A stretch of 64,000 nt of DNA. Source: Micromonospora coxensis. GTDB taxonomy: Bacteria; Actinomycetota; Actinomycetes; Mycobacteriales; Micromonosporaceae. Below the pieces are notes generated by a model, which worked only from the letters and a program-made list of their open reading frames with translations, had not been told where the DNA came from and ran no database searches. The stretch lies in contig NZ_LT607753.1 in NCBI RefSeq assembly GCF_900090295.1, forward strand, positions 4,650,001-4,714,000. Reading direction: 5' to 3'. Positions 35,503-43,217 of the stretch are shown piece after piece. Each line of letters begins with the position of its first letter. Positions within the stretch are counted from its first letter, which is position 1. Both the position numbers and the translations under genes were made by a program.

Positions 35503-37844
35503 GGGGTACCTCCTGAGGTGGGGATGGGAGCCGCGGCGCCGCCCGGAGCGCCGGGGCCGTACAGGCGGCGGGCGGTGGCGGAGCCCGGCGACCACTCCCG
35601 CAGGTGGAAGCGGCCACGCGCGGCGATCCGGCCGACGAGCATCCGGCCGACCAGGTCGACCACCAGGTCGGCGAGCGCCGCGCCGTCGTCGGCGAGCCGG
35701 ATCCAGCCGTGCAGTTCCTTCCAGGCACGGAAGGCGGTGGTCGGGTCGGCGAGCGCGGTCTGCCAGAGTGCGACCAGCTCACTGTGGTCGGGGGTGAAGG
35801 CGCCGGTGGCGGTGAGCAGCAGGGGCCGGGTCTCCTCGGGTGGCGACGCCCGCTCCCCGGCGAGCAGGGTCAGGCCCCGGGCGGCGTGCACCCGCAGCCG
35901 TTGCAGCCCGTCGCCGCTCCAGGTGACCAGCGCCTGCCAGGTCACCTCGGGCGCGACTCCGTACAGGGTGACCAGGGTGCGGGCCACCGAGGCGCTGGCG
36001 TTGAGATCCTTCCGGCTGGCCAGCGTCCGAAGCTCCTGCACTGCCTCCTCGGGAGCGAGCTGACCGATCCGGGTGCCGTAGGCGCGGGCGGCGGTGTCGT
36101 GCAGCAGGGGGTCGGAACTGCGGACCCAGTCGCGTACCCGGCCACGGATCCGGCCGAGCAGCCGTGGATCAGCGGTCGCCACGTCCAGCGCCCACGCCGC
36201 CGCCTGGCGTACGGTGCCCCGGCCATCGGCCGCCCACCGCCGGATCATCGTGTTGCAGACCTCGTCGAAGTCGTACGTGGCCAGCCAACCGGTCACCTCG
36301 GCGGCCCGTCGGCGGACCGCTGCTCGGGGACCGAGGACCAGCCGGTCCAGCCAGAACAACAGGGGCAGCCGGACCCCGTCGAAGTCGTTCCACACCACGT
36401 CGAGCACGTCGAGCAGCAGCCGCGGGTCGGCGAGCAGGGCCCGCCGGGGTTGCTCGCCGGACTCCACCGTGGCGAGCCGGGGCTCCCCGGACCAGGTGCG
36501 CAGCAACTGCTCGACGCCCCCGTCGAAGACCACCCGAACCGTCTGCTCGCTCCCGCTCTCCACCGCCCGCAGGATCCCCAGCAGCAGCTCACCGGCGTCG
36601 AAGACATCGGTGAGAGGGTGACTGTGGAAGGTGGCGTACGCGATCTGGAACGACCGGCGGCGCGGGGTCTCCAGCGGGTCGTCCGGGTCCCCTGCCGCGC
36701 TGAGCAGCCGGGCCGCGAAGTCACGGCGGTGGCGGCTCAGTCCGCCGAGCGCGTCCTCCAGTTCCTCGTCGACACCGCTCCAGCCCGCCAGCGACCGGGC
36801 CAGCTCCACCGTCGGCGCCGGCTGAGGGTGGGTGAACAGCTCGGTGCGGACCCGGTCGTGGGCCAGACACCGGGCGACGAAGCGCGTCCGGCACTCGCCG
36901 CTGCACGGCGTACAGCCGTCCAGGCAGCGGCCGGCACGTGTCAGCAGCCGGAGCAGGTGGCGGCCGAGCACGTTCTCCACCGGCGGCTGCCGGTGCGCGA
37001 ACGTGTACGGCGCGAGCGCCGGGTCCGGGCTGTCCTCGCGGTCCTCCACGATCACCACGTACGCCCCGGCGTCGTGGGCCAGCTTCTCGAAGATGCGCAG
37101 CGTCGCCATCCCCACCGCTCCGGCGGCGGGCAGCTCCAGCACCGTGCCGTGCCCCTCGACCAGGAGTCCGTCCTGCCCGGCCAACTGGGTCAGGGTCACG
37201 CCGGCGTCGGTGTTCTCGATGCCGACCACCCGGTCGAACCCGACCACGCCGGCGAGCAGCAGTTCCGCGGTGGTCCGGCGGCCGGTGCCGGCCGTCCCGC
37301 GCAGCAGCAGGACCCGCCGCTCCTCCAGTTGCCGGCGTGCCTCGGCGAAACCCTCGACGGTGACGTAGGTGGTCTCCGCCTCCCGTAGCGACGCCTCGGT
37401 GCGCTGCGACCGCAGGACGGTGATCTGCCGCCCGTCGGGGAGCTGGAAGTTGAACATCATGGCGTGGTCGCCGTAGACGGTCTGCCCGACGTTGCGGAAC
37501 GTCGAGCCGCCGCCCTGGCCGCCACCGCCGCGCTCGTCCGACGCCTCGTTCGTCCAGCTCTCGTCCTCGCCCTTGGCCTCCCCGGCTGCGTCGCCGGACT
37601 GCCGCTCCCGCTTCCATGCCTCCAGGGCCGGTGCGTGTCCCCTGTGGTCGTCGGTCTCGGCGGTGTCCGTACCCGTGGGACTGGCCGGAGCGGTGGGTCC
37701 GGCGTCGGCGGGTGCCGGCCGTCCGGGGTCCGGCGGTGGTGGGGTGGCCGGCTCGGGTGCGACCTCGGCCACCGGCTCCTGCCCGGTAGCCGGAGGCAGA
37801 GCCGCCGGTTCCACGCTGGTGGGGGTGTCGTCGTCGGTGCTCAT
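35499..37844 (-). CDS. P-loop NTPase with C-terminal helical (HEAT-like) repeats and NVGQ-VYGDHA motif
   Basis: This is a 781-residue protein. Residues 1-115 are Pro/Ala/Gly-rich and disordered. NVGQTVYGDHAMM (118-130) is shared with the cyclase C-terminus. A Walker-A-like GTAGTGRRT at ~183-191 has Arg where Lys is expected. VVIVEDRED at ~265 may be the Walker B strand. A Cys-rich patch (CLDGCTPCSGEC) follows, then alpha-helical repeats to the end. It looks like a STAND-type signalling NTPase. It overlaps the cyclase by ATGA and the next gene by GTGA. The catalytic state is uncertain. Confidence 0.8.
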   Translation of the reverse strand: MSTDDDTPTSVEPAALPPATGQEPVAEVAPEPATPPPPDPGRPAPADAGPTAPASPTGTDTAETDDHRGHAPALEAWKRERQSGDAAGEAKGEDESWTNEASDERGGGGQGGGSTFRNVGQTVYGDHAMMFNFQLPDGRQITVLRSQRTEASLREAETTYVTVEGFAEARRQLEERRVLLLRGTAGTGRRTTAELLLAGVVGFDRVVGIENTDAGVTLTQLAGQDGLLVEGHGTVLELPAAGAVGMATLRIFEKLAHDAGAYVVIVEDREDSPDPALAPYTFAHRQPPVENVLGRHLLRLLTRAGRCLDGCTPCSGECRTRFVARCLAHDRVRTELFTHPQPAPTVELARSLAGWSGVDEELEDALGGLSRHRRDFAARLLSAAGDPDDPLETPRRRSFQIAYATFHSHPLTDVFDAGELLLGILRAVESGSEQTVRVVFDGGVEQLLRTWSGEPRLATVESGEQPRRALLADPRLLLDVLDVVWNDFDGVRLPLLFWLDRLVLGPRAAVRRRAAEVTGWLATYDFDEVCNTMIRRWAADGRGTVRQAAAWALDVATADPRLLGRIRGRVRDWVRSSDPLLHDTAARAYGTRIGQLAPEEAVQELRTLASRKDLNASASVARTLVTLYGVAPEVTWQALVTWSGDGLQRLRVHAARGLTLLAGERASPPEETRPLLLTATGAFTPDHSELVALWQTALADPTTAFRAWKELHGWIRLADDGAALADLVVDLVGRMLVGRIAARGRFHLREWSPGSATARRLYGPGAPGGAAAPIPTSGGTP

Positions 37845-38668
37845 GTCCAGTTCCGCCCGTTGCCGATGCCGCCGTGGTTGGTGACCGTGGCGTGGTCGCC
37901 GTAGACGACTTGGCCGACGTTGTCGCCGGTGCGCCGCCCATCGAGCGTCCGGCCCTGGTCGGCGCGGGGCGGGCGGGGCCGGGGCATCGACCCTGTCGGG
38001 TCCGCGCGGTGGCCGTCCGGCGGCGTGCCGGTGTCCGGTCCCAGGTCGCCGGCCGGTGCCGGATCGTCCGCTGAGACCCAGGGCGGCGGGTAGCCCGGCA
38101 GGTGCAGCCAGGCAGTCGCGTCGAACCCCTTCGCCGGCACGTGCGCGCGCACCCGCCGGAACATCCGGGGCTGCACACCGAGCGCCTGGTGCGGGACGAC
38201 CCGCTGGTAGACGGTGTCCGAGACCACCGCCACGACCGGTGCGTCGGGCACGGCCAACATGGCGTCACGGGCGGCCGCGCAGCTCTGCAACCGGACCGCG
38301 TGGACGATCGCGTCGCCACCACGCGGGATGCCCGCCGTGTCGACCTGCACGTCGCCGAAGTCGATCCCGATCCGCAGGCGCAGCCTGCTCTCGGCGTTCT
38401 TGTTGCGGTTGTACTCACCGACCTCGACCCGTACCTGGTCGAGGAAGCGAGCCAGCACCCAAGCGACCGGCACGTCGGCGGGAACCAGGACGAGTTCGCC
38501 GTCGCCACGTTCGCGGTGGATCCAGCTGCCGCCGTTGGGGCAGGCCTGCTCGACCCTGCTCATGATGCTCTCGGCGGCGAGGGCGAGGTCAGAATGGCGC
38601 GGGTAACCGCCAGGGCTCGAATCGACGATGTCGGAGGAGATCGCGGTCCAGGGGCGTGGAAGTTCCAT
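37841..38668 (-). CDS. Class III nucleotide cyclase (Pycsar cyclase-like)
   Basis: This is a 275-residue protein. The cyclase core spans ~1-190: SSDIVDSS with the metal Asp13, ERGDGELVLVP with Asp56, and RIGIDFGDVQV...GGDAIVHAVRLQ, matching the class III signature R-x-G-I-x-x-G. A disordered Pro-rich stretch follows, then the C-terminal NVGQVVYGDHATV (250-262) shared with the NTPase. Small cyclases beside a DUF5706/PycTM effector are typical of Pycsar phage defence, producing cCMP or cUMP; which base is used here cannot be read. It heads the five-gene coupled operon. Confidence 0.85.
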   Translation of the reverse strand: MELPRPWTAISSDIVDSSPGGYPRHSDLALAAESIMSRVEQACPNGGSWIHRERGDGELVLVPADVPVAWVLARFLDQVRVEVGEYNRNKNAESRLRLRIGIDFGDVQVDTAGIPRGGDAIVHAVRLQSCAAARDAMLAVPDAPVVAVVSDTVYQRVVPHQALGVQPRMFRRVRAHVPAKGFDATAWLHLPGYPPPWVSADDPAPAGDLGPDTGTPPDGHRADPTGSMPRPRPPRADQGRTLDGRRTGDNVGQVVYGDHATVTNHGGIGNGRNWT

Positions 38669-38719
38669 GGCGATTCTTCACCTGCTTCGCATGAGGGAGG
38701 AGCGGATTCCACTGTGTGG

Positions 38720-38770
38720 CAGGAATTGCACGTCCAGCCAGTTGATCTACATCAGGTGATGCAATTCCTG
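38720..38770 (-). promoter_or_regulatory. Hairpin and FNR-like box before the cyclase operon
   Basis: CAGGAATTGCA (38720-38730) pairs perfectly with TGCAATTCCTG (38760-38770), 11 bp with a 29-nt loop, across the stop codon of the Crp/Fnr gene. Inside the loop TTGATctacATCAg (38742-38755) matches the FNR consensus at 9 of 10 positions. It lies about 75 bp upstream of the cyclase start. It may be an operator, an attenuator, or both. Confidence 0.5.
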
Positions 38771-39447
38771 TCTTCCTCGGCGACCTGCGCCAATGCGACC
38801 TCGTCCCGGATGACGACCGAGCCGTGTCGGGTGTCGAGGAGGCCGTCCCGGGCCAGCCGGCGCAGCGCCCGGTGCACCGACACCTGGGACGCGCCGACGA
38901 GTTGGGCGAGTTCACGTTGTGTCACGTTCACGGTCAGCCGGTCCCCGTCCGCCGCGGCCAGCTCGCACAGGGTGGCGGCGACCCGGGTCGTTACGTCGTG
39001 GGACGCGGCCACCGTGCGCTTGTCGGCCGCGCGCAGCCGGTCGGCGAGCACCTGGGCGAAGGGCCGGATCGCTGTCGGGTGGTCGCGTAGGAAGTGGTCG
39101 AAGGCGGTCGCGGTGATCCGTCGGGCCACCACCGTCCCGACTGCGATCACCGAGGCGGACCGCGGCCGCTCGTCCAGGTAGGACAGCTCGCCGAGGAGGT
39201 CCCCCGACGAGCGGAGGGCGATGCTCCGGACGTCGTCCACGACGACCCGGGCGCGTCCGCTGGTGAGCAGGAGCAGGTGCCGACCGGGCTCGCCCTGGCG
39301 GAGCAGGCGGTGGTTGTGCGGGAACTCCTGTCGTCCACCGAGTCGCAGCAGGGCGTCCCGGTCCGACTGCGGCAGACGCCCGGCGAAACTGGTCCTGGAC
39401 CACCAGGCGGGTGTGGGTCGTTTCGGATGGACGGTGCCGGACAGCAT
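38752..39447 (-). CDS. Crp/Fnr family regulator (cyclase-proximal)
   Basis: This 231-residue protein has an N-terminal cyclic-nucleotide-binding beta-roll (RLLRQGEPGRHLLLL, then GDLLGELSYLDERPRSASV, the phosphate-binding cassette) and a C-terminal Crp-type winged helix (QRELAQLVGASQVSVHRALRRL). The Arg and Glu used by E. coli CRP for base contact are Gln and Val here, so its DNA specificity should differ. It lies between PycTM and the cyclase and may sense the cyclase product. Its stop is embedded in the hairpin/FNR-like box before the cyclase. Confidence 0.9.
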   Translation of the reverse strand: MLSGTVHPKRPTPAWWSRTSFAGRLPQSDRDALLRLGGRQEFPHNHRLLRQGEPGRHLLLLTSGRARVVVDDVRSIALRSSGDLLGELSYLDERPRSASVIAVGTVVARRITATAFDHFLRDHPTAIRPFAQVLADRLRAADKRTVAASHDVTTRVAATLCELAAADGDRLTVNVTQRELAQLVGASQVSVHRALRRLARDGLLDTRHGSVVIRDEVALAQVAEEDRNCIT

Positions 39448-39473
39448 GACGTCTTCTCCTTCTCGAGGGTCGG

Positions 39474-40067
39474 TTAGAGCAGGCCGAGCGCGACCAGGGC
39501 GGCGGCGAGCGTGGTGAGCACGGTCCCGGCACGGGTCCAGCGGTACTTCGTCATCACCAGCCGGCTGATCCAGCAGAGTTGCGAGACCAGGCCCGGCATG
39601 GAGTCCCTGGCGGCCCGCTCCACGTACCGGCGGACCAGTGCCGGGTCACGCAGCCGGTGCACGTGGCCGAAGTAGGCCACGTGCCGCAGTTCGGGGGAGC
39701 CGGCCGTCCGGGGCAGCAATGCCAGGGCGAACGAGAGCAGCGCCGCGGCGGCGCAGGCGCAGCCGGACCACCAGGCCCAGGCGGCCGCACCGTTGAGGTC
39801 GCGGGGTGACCAAGACGCCCCGACGAACACCGTCAGCAGGGCGAGCGAGACGCCCCCGAGCATGGTCAGCCATTGCGAAGCCTTGGCGTCCGCGCGGCGC
39901 AACTCGTCCCGGGCCTCGGAGAGCAGCCGCTCGGTGAGCCGTACCGCCGTCTGTGGGTCGGTCCCCGCGCTTCCGGACCGATGGGCGAGGCTGCGGGTCG
40001 CGACCCGGACGCCGGGCCGGGCCGGTCGGCGGGCGACCATGCGGACAGTGGGTCGGGCTTCGTCCAT
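39474..40067 (-). CDS. Pycsar system effector family protein (DUF5706, PycTM-type)
   Basis: This 197-residue protein starts at the ATG at 40067 behind GGAGGAG. After a basic N-terminus it has LLSEARDELRRADAKASQWLTMLGG, the signature of the DUF5706/Pycsar TM effector, leading directly into TM1. Further TM segments lie at ~115-145 and at the C-terminus (GTVLTTLAAALVALGLL). PycTM effectors are thought to respond to cyclic pyrimidine nucleotides and disrupt the membrane. It is placed between two Crp/Fnr genes and two genes from the cyclase. Confidence 0.88.
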   Translation of the reverse strand: MDEARPTVRMVARRPARPGVRVATRSLAHRSGSAGTDPQTAVRLTERLLSEARDELRRADAKASQWLTMLGGVSLALLTVFVGASWSPRDLNGAAAWAWWSGCACAAAALLSFALALLPRTAGSPELRHVAYFGHVHRLRDPALVRRYVERAARDSMPGLVSQLCWISRLVMTKYRWTRAGTVLTTLAAALVALGLL

Positions 40068-40141
40068 GACACTCCTCCGTGATGGATCGGCACCGTCCAG
40101 ACGAGGGTCGCGAATCGCAGCCCGGGGCTCGATGTCGTCGG

Positions 40142-40870
40142 CTACGGCTTGGATGTCGACATCGACACAGAGCCGGCCAGGGAGCGGAGTAGATCGGGCT
40201 GGACCACGACGATCTGTCGTCGTCGGGTGAGCAGGACGTCGCGCTGCCGGAGCACCCGTAGGGTCCGGGCCACCACCTCGCGTGAGGTGCCCACCGACGC
40301 GGCCAGGTCCTGCTGGGTCAGCGGGAGGTCGAGCACGACCCCCTCCGGGGAGGGCACGCCGTGCTTCTCCAGCAGTTCCACCAGCAGCACGACCAGCCGG
40401 CTGTCGCCGTTGCTGGATCCGTACTCGACCCGGCGGTTGTCGGCCTCGCGCAGGCTGGAGGCGAGGTGCCGCAGCAGCGACAGGGCGATCTCGGGCCACG
40501 CGGTCAGGCAGTCCTGCAACTGCTCGGCGGTGAGCACCGTGGCCGTGACCCGGGTCAGCCCGCTGACGGTGGCCAACCGGGGCCGGCCGTCGACTGCGGA
40601 GAGCTCCCCCAGGATGTCGCCCGGTCCCCGGATCGCCAGCAGCGCCTCCCAGCCCTGACGGGAGTAAGAGGTCACCTTCACCCAGCCCTCCCCGATCAAC
40701 ACCACGTGTCGGGACGGGTCGCCCTGGTGGAACAGGGCCGTGCCGGCCGGGTACACCTGGCGGCGGCCGGCCCGCGTCAGCGCGTCCCGTGCCGTCGGCG
40801 ACAGGTTCGCCAGGAAGGTCCCCACCGGGGGAGACTCGGTGGGCCCGCCGCCACGACGTGCCTGCGTCAT
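40142..40870 (-). CDS. Crp/Fnr family regulator (distal, CRP-like recognition helix)
   Basis: This 242-residue protein has a cNMP-binding fold (LFHQGDPSRHVVLIGEG; GPGDILGELSAVDGRPRLATV) and a winged helix with LAASVGTSREVVARTLRVL. The R-E-x-x-x-R pattern of its recognition helix matches E. coli CRP, suggesting TGTGA-type half sites. It is the first gene on the minus strand of the Pycsar-like island, 74 bp upstream of PycTM, and could control the island in response to a cyclic nucleotide. Confidence 0.9.
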   Translation of the reverse strand: MTQARRGGGPTESPPVGTFLANLSPTARDALTRAGRRQVYPAGTALFHQGDPSRHVVLIGEGWVKVTSYSRQGWEALLAIRGPGDILGELSAVDGRPRLATVSGLTRVTATVLTAEQLQDCLTAWPEIALSLLRHLASSLREADNRRVEYGSSNGDSRLVVLLVELLEKHGVPSPEGVVLDLPLTQQDLAASVGTSREVVARTLRVLRQRDVLLTRRRQIVVVQPDLLRSLAGSVSMSTSKP

Positions 40871-41270
40871 CCGCGGTTCACTCCTCTCCTCGCCTCCCGT
40901 TCCGCCGGCAATCCACCGGAAGTCCCGTCGACGGGATGCGAGCCGGCGGGCCGGATCGTCGTCGAAGAAAACGGGATGGCGTCCTTTGTATCGTCCGCGT
41001 CAATGTCGGGTGATCCGCTGAATGGACGGGCGGGGAACGCCGAAGGTCATTGTCCGTCGGCACGGCCGCGGCACCTTCGCGGGAGACGTCGACCCGTTCA
41101 TTCAGCGGTCTCGGGACGGTGTCGGGATAGCCATTGACCGAATGGTGGGCGGAGCGTGAAATCTGTCATGCCGTTTCCGGGGATGCAGAAAAGCGGGTCG
41201 GCTACGCTGTGTGATCATCTGGGCGGTCGAGTGGGTCGACTGAACTGGTGAGCGTCGATGAGCCGTATCC
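40871..41270. other. 400-bp intergenic region with nested inverted repeats
   Basis: No convincing gene lies in this gap between a Crp/Fnr gene and a globin-like gene. An outer inverted repeat pairs 41015-41030 with 41093-41108 at 15 of 16 positions, and an inner one pairs CGAAGGT (41041-41047) with ACCTTCG (41073-41079). This gives a possible ~94-nt structured element. CCATTgaccgAATGG at about 41131-41145 is a smaller palindrome. Promoters for both flanking divergent genes must be here. Confidence 0.55.
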
Positions 41271-41627
41271 ATGGGTGTGCGGACGACGGAGCTGGTCACC
41301 TGCCCCCGGAACACGTTCGACTGGCTCGGGCCGGCCGGCGTCCGCGATGTGGTGGTCCGCTGGCTGCGGCTGATCGCGGCCGACGCCGAACTCGCGCCGT
41401 ACCTGATCGGGATCGACCGCCCACAGCTCGTCACTCACCTCACCGCCCGGCTCACCGCGGCCCTGGGTGGCCCGGCGGGCGGCCGGGCGGCCGGCGACGC
41501 CTGGCGGCGGCTGGGGCTGACCGAGGAGCAGCGCTGGCGGGTGCGGGACTACCTGGCCGCGGTGCTCTGGGCGCGCGACGTGCCGGTCGACACGATCGTC
41601 CGCGCGCAGCGGGAGGTGGACGCGTGA
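41271..41627 (+). CDS. Truncated-globin-like protein lacking the proximal His (paralogue)
   Basis: This 118-residue protein is closely related to the one at 19718-19993: RWLRLIAADAELAPYLIGID, then TAALGGPAG and GDAWRRLGLTEEQRWRVRDYL. The proximal His of truncated hemoglobins is again Trp in the conserved D-A-W-R-x-L-G-L motif. It has a longer N-terminus with one Cys. Unlike the first module, no reductase gene follows. It is transcribed away from the Pycsar-like island. Confidence 0.7.
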   Translation: MGVRTTELVTCPRNTFDWLGPAGVRDVVVRWLRLIAADAELAPYLIGIDRPQLVTHLTARLTAALGGPAGGRAAGDAWRRLGLTEEQRWRVRDYLAAVLWARDVPVDTIVRAQREVDA

Positions 41628-41722
41628 GCGGCCGTGCTCGGTAGGCACAGGAATGCCTGCTCACGCCACCGTCGATCACCGGGTTTGCTGTCGGCGTCCC
41701 GATAGCGGAGCCGTTCAGGTGA

Positions 41723-41740
41723 TCTATATCGGTCTATAGA
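41723..41740 (+). promoter_or_regulatory. TATA palindrome, possible -10 of a leaderless gene
   Basis: TCTATA (41723-41728) and TATAGA (41735-41740) form a perfect 6-6-6 palindrome ten bases before the ATG at 41750. There is no Shine-Dalgarno sequence. TATAGA placed this close would put transcription initiation at or next to the ATG, so the following gene may be leaderless, with an operator overlapping the -10. Confidence 0.45.
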
Positions 41741-41749
41741 GTCCGGTGC

Positions 41750-42442
41750 ATGGACCACAACGGACACCCGCTCTCCCGTCGCCGGCTGCTCGCCGGCGCG
41801 GCGGCGGCCTCGGCGGTCACCGTCGCCGGCGTGACCGCCGGCCCGACCGCCGCCACGGCGGCCCCGACCCGCACCACCACCCCGCTGGTCGTCCGCGACG
41901 GGATCGCCACCGCCCAGCTGCGTACGGCGGACGGCGGGGTGGCCCGCTTCCAGACCGACTTCCACGAACGCCTCGGCGCCTGGCTGGCGTTCTGGTCGGC
42001 CAACTCGCCCCGCTCGTGGAGCGTGCCGGTCGAGGTGGTCGCCTCCGTCGGCGCGGACGGCGACACGCTCACCCTGCACACCGTCCGCCACCGCTACGGC
42101 GTCCACCTGCGCGACGGATTCACCGCCGGCCGGGTCGACGCCGCCTGGTGGGGCACCCTCGCCAGCCTGCACCACCACTTCCCGACGGTCCGCGCGCTGC
42201 CCGACGGCAGCCTGCGGGTGGTCGACGGCTCCGCCGGCTGGACGGGCTCGTCCGCCCAGGTCGCCTTCGCCGGTGCGGCGCTGCGTGAGCTGTGGGGGGA
42301 GCGGTCGACCGGCTGGCAGGAGCCCGCCAACCGGGTGCTCCGCCGGGCCGGGCTCCGGGCGGACGTCGCCTCCCGGGCCGGATGGGCCGCCTTCACCAGG
42401 GTCAGCCTGCGCCGCGGGCTGGGCACCGAATCGTACGAGTGA
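41750..42442 (+). CDS. Tat-exported hypothetical protein
   Basis: This 230-residue protein has a twin-arginine signal SRRRLLAG at ~9-16, a hydrophobic stretch and cleavage after TAATAAP (~40). The mature domain is rich in Trp, His and Arg (WLAFWSANSPRSW, YGVHLRDGF, SLHHHFPTVR). No enzyme motif is recognised. It is the first of three adjacent plus-strand genes (41750, 42456, 42713) and has no visible ribosome site. Confidence 0.75.
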   Translation: MDHNGHPLSRRRLLAGAAAASAVTVAGVTAGPTAATAAPTRTTTPLVVRDGIATAQLRTADGGVARFQTDFHERLGAWLAFWSANSPRSWSVPVEVVASVGADGDTLTLHTVRHRYGVHLRDGFTAGRVDAAWWGTLASLHHHFPTVRALPDGSLRVVDGSAGWTGSSAQVAFAGAALRELWGERSTGWQEPANRVLRRAGLRADVASRAGWAAFTRVSLRRGLGTESYE

Positions 42443-42455
42443 TCGGAGACACCAC

Positions 42456-42716
42456 ATGTCCCGCAACGAGTTCCGCTTCGTCGTCGACGGCGTCGACCTG
42501 ACCCCCGAGCAGCAGAGCCACATCGCCGGGGAGATCCAGAAGGCCGGCCTGGCCGCCCTGTCCAGCGCCGGGGCCCAGCTGGCCACCCCGCTCGCCCTCG
42601 GCCACGCCAACCTCAAGCTGCGCCCCGAGTGGTACGGGATCTGGGTCATCGACGGCCCGTTCGCCCAGGAGCTCGGCCAGAAGATCAACGACATCGGATT
42701 CTGGATGCCCCGGTGA
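42456..42716 (+). CDS. Small hypothetical protein, second gene of cassette
   Basis: This 86-residue protein starts at the ATG at 42456 behind CGGAGA. It opens with FRFVVDGVDLTPEQQSHIAG, then a helical Ala/Leu-rich stretch and ends WVIDGPFAQELGQKINDIGFWMPR. No signal peptide, TM segment or cysteine is seen. Its size and the acidic DGVDLTPEQ helix could fit a leader-bearing peptide substrate, but this is speculative. It overlaps the following Cys-rich gene as GTGA. Confidence 0.7.
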   Translation: MSRNEFRFVVDGVDLTPEQQSHIAGEIQKAGLAALSSAGAQLATPLALGHANLKLRPEWYGIWVIDGPFAQELGQKINDIGFWMPR

Positions 42717-43117
42717 CCGAGCCGGCCCGTCGGCCGGACCCGCCGGAGCGGATGTGTCCGAGCACCTCCGCGGCCAACGCCACGGTCTTCCTCGGCATGA
42801 TCACTCCGGCGGGTCGGGTCGCCTACGTCACCCCGCAGGTCCCCGCCGAGGTCGCGCTCGCCGTGCCCGTCGAGGCGGGCACCCCGGTCGAGGCCCGCTA
42901 CCGGCTCGCCGGTCCCTGCGTCACCTCGTCCTGCGGCTTCTGGACCGGTGAGCACTGCGGCCTCGGGGCCCGCGTCGTGGCCTCCTACCGGGAGGTGGTC
43001 GGCCCGGCCGAGCCGGAGCTGCCCAAGTGCGCGATCCGGCGCACCTGCCGCTGGTACGCCGAGCAGGGGCCGGCGGCCTGCCCCGCCTGCTCGCACGTGG
43101 TCACCGACGCCCGCTGA
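42713..43117 (+). CDS. Cysteine-rich hypothetical protein, third gene of cassette
   Basis: This 134-residue protein has a GTG start overlapping the previous stop. Nine cysteines are spaced as CPSTSAAN, CVTSSC, EHCGLG, KCAIRRTCRWY and ACPACS. The KCAIRRTCRWYAEQG...CPAC block looks like a metal-binding or Fe-S site. No family is recognised. Coupling with the 86-residue gene suggests the two products act together. Confidence 0.72.
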   Translation: MTEPARRPDPPERMCPSTSAANATVFLGMITPAGRVAYVTPQVPAEVALAVPVEAGTPVEARYRLAGPCVTSSCGFWTGEHCGLGARVVASYREVVGPAEPELPKCAIRRTCRWYAEQGPAACPACSHVVTDAR

Positions 43118-43217
43118 GTGGTGAACCGCTCACCGTGATCGTCCGTATCCCTGGGCGTGGGGATCACGGGGTGCGCGACGGTGGACGGGCTCACGGGCCG
43201 ACGGGTGGGACGCTGAG

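Noticed and set aside
35604..37388. A 594-codon plus-strand frame opposite the NTPase gene
   Set aside because: The NTPase reading frame has coupled start and stop overlaps with both neighbours; the opposite frame has no ribosome site or known domain.
36721..38508. A 595-codon minus-strand frame covering parts of the cyclase and NTPase genes in another register
   Set aside because: Very Arg/Gly/Thr-rich, and it crosses two genes that carry intact cyclase and NTPase motifs.
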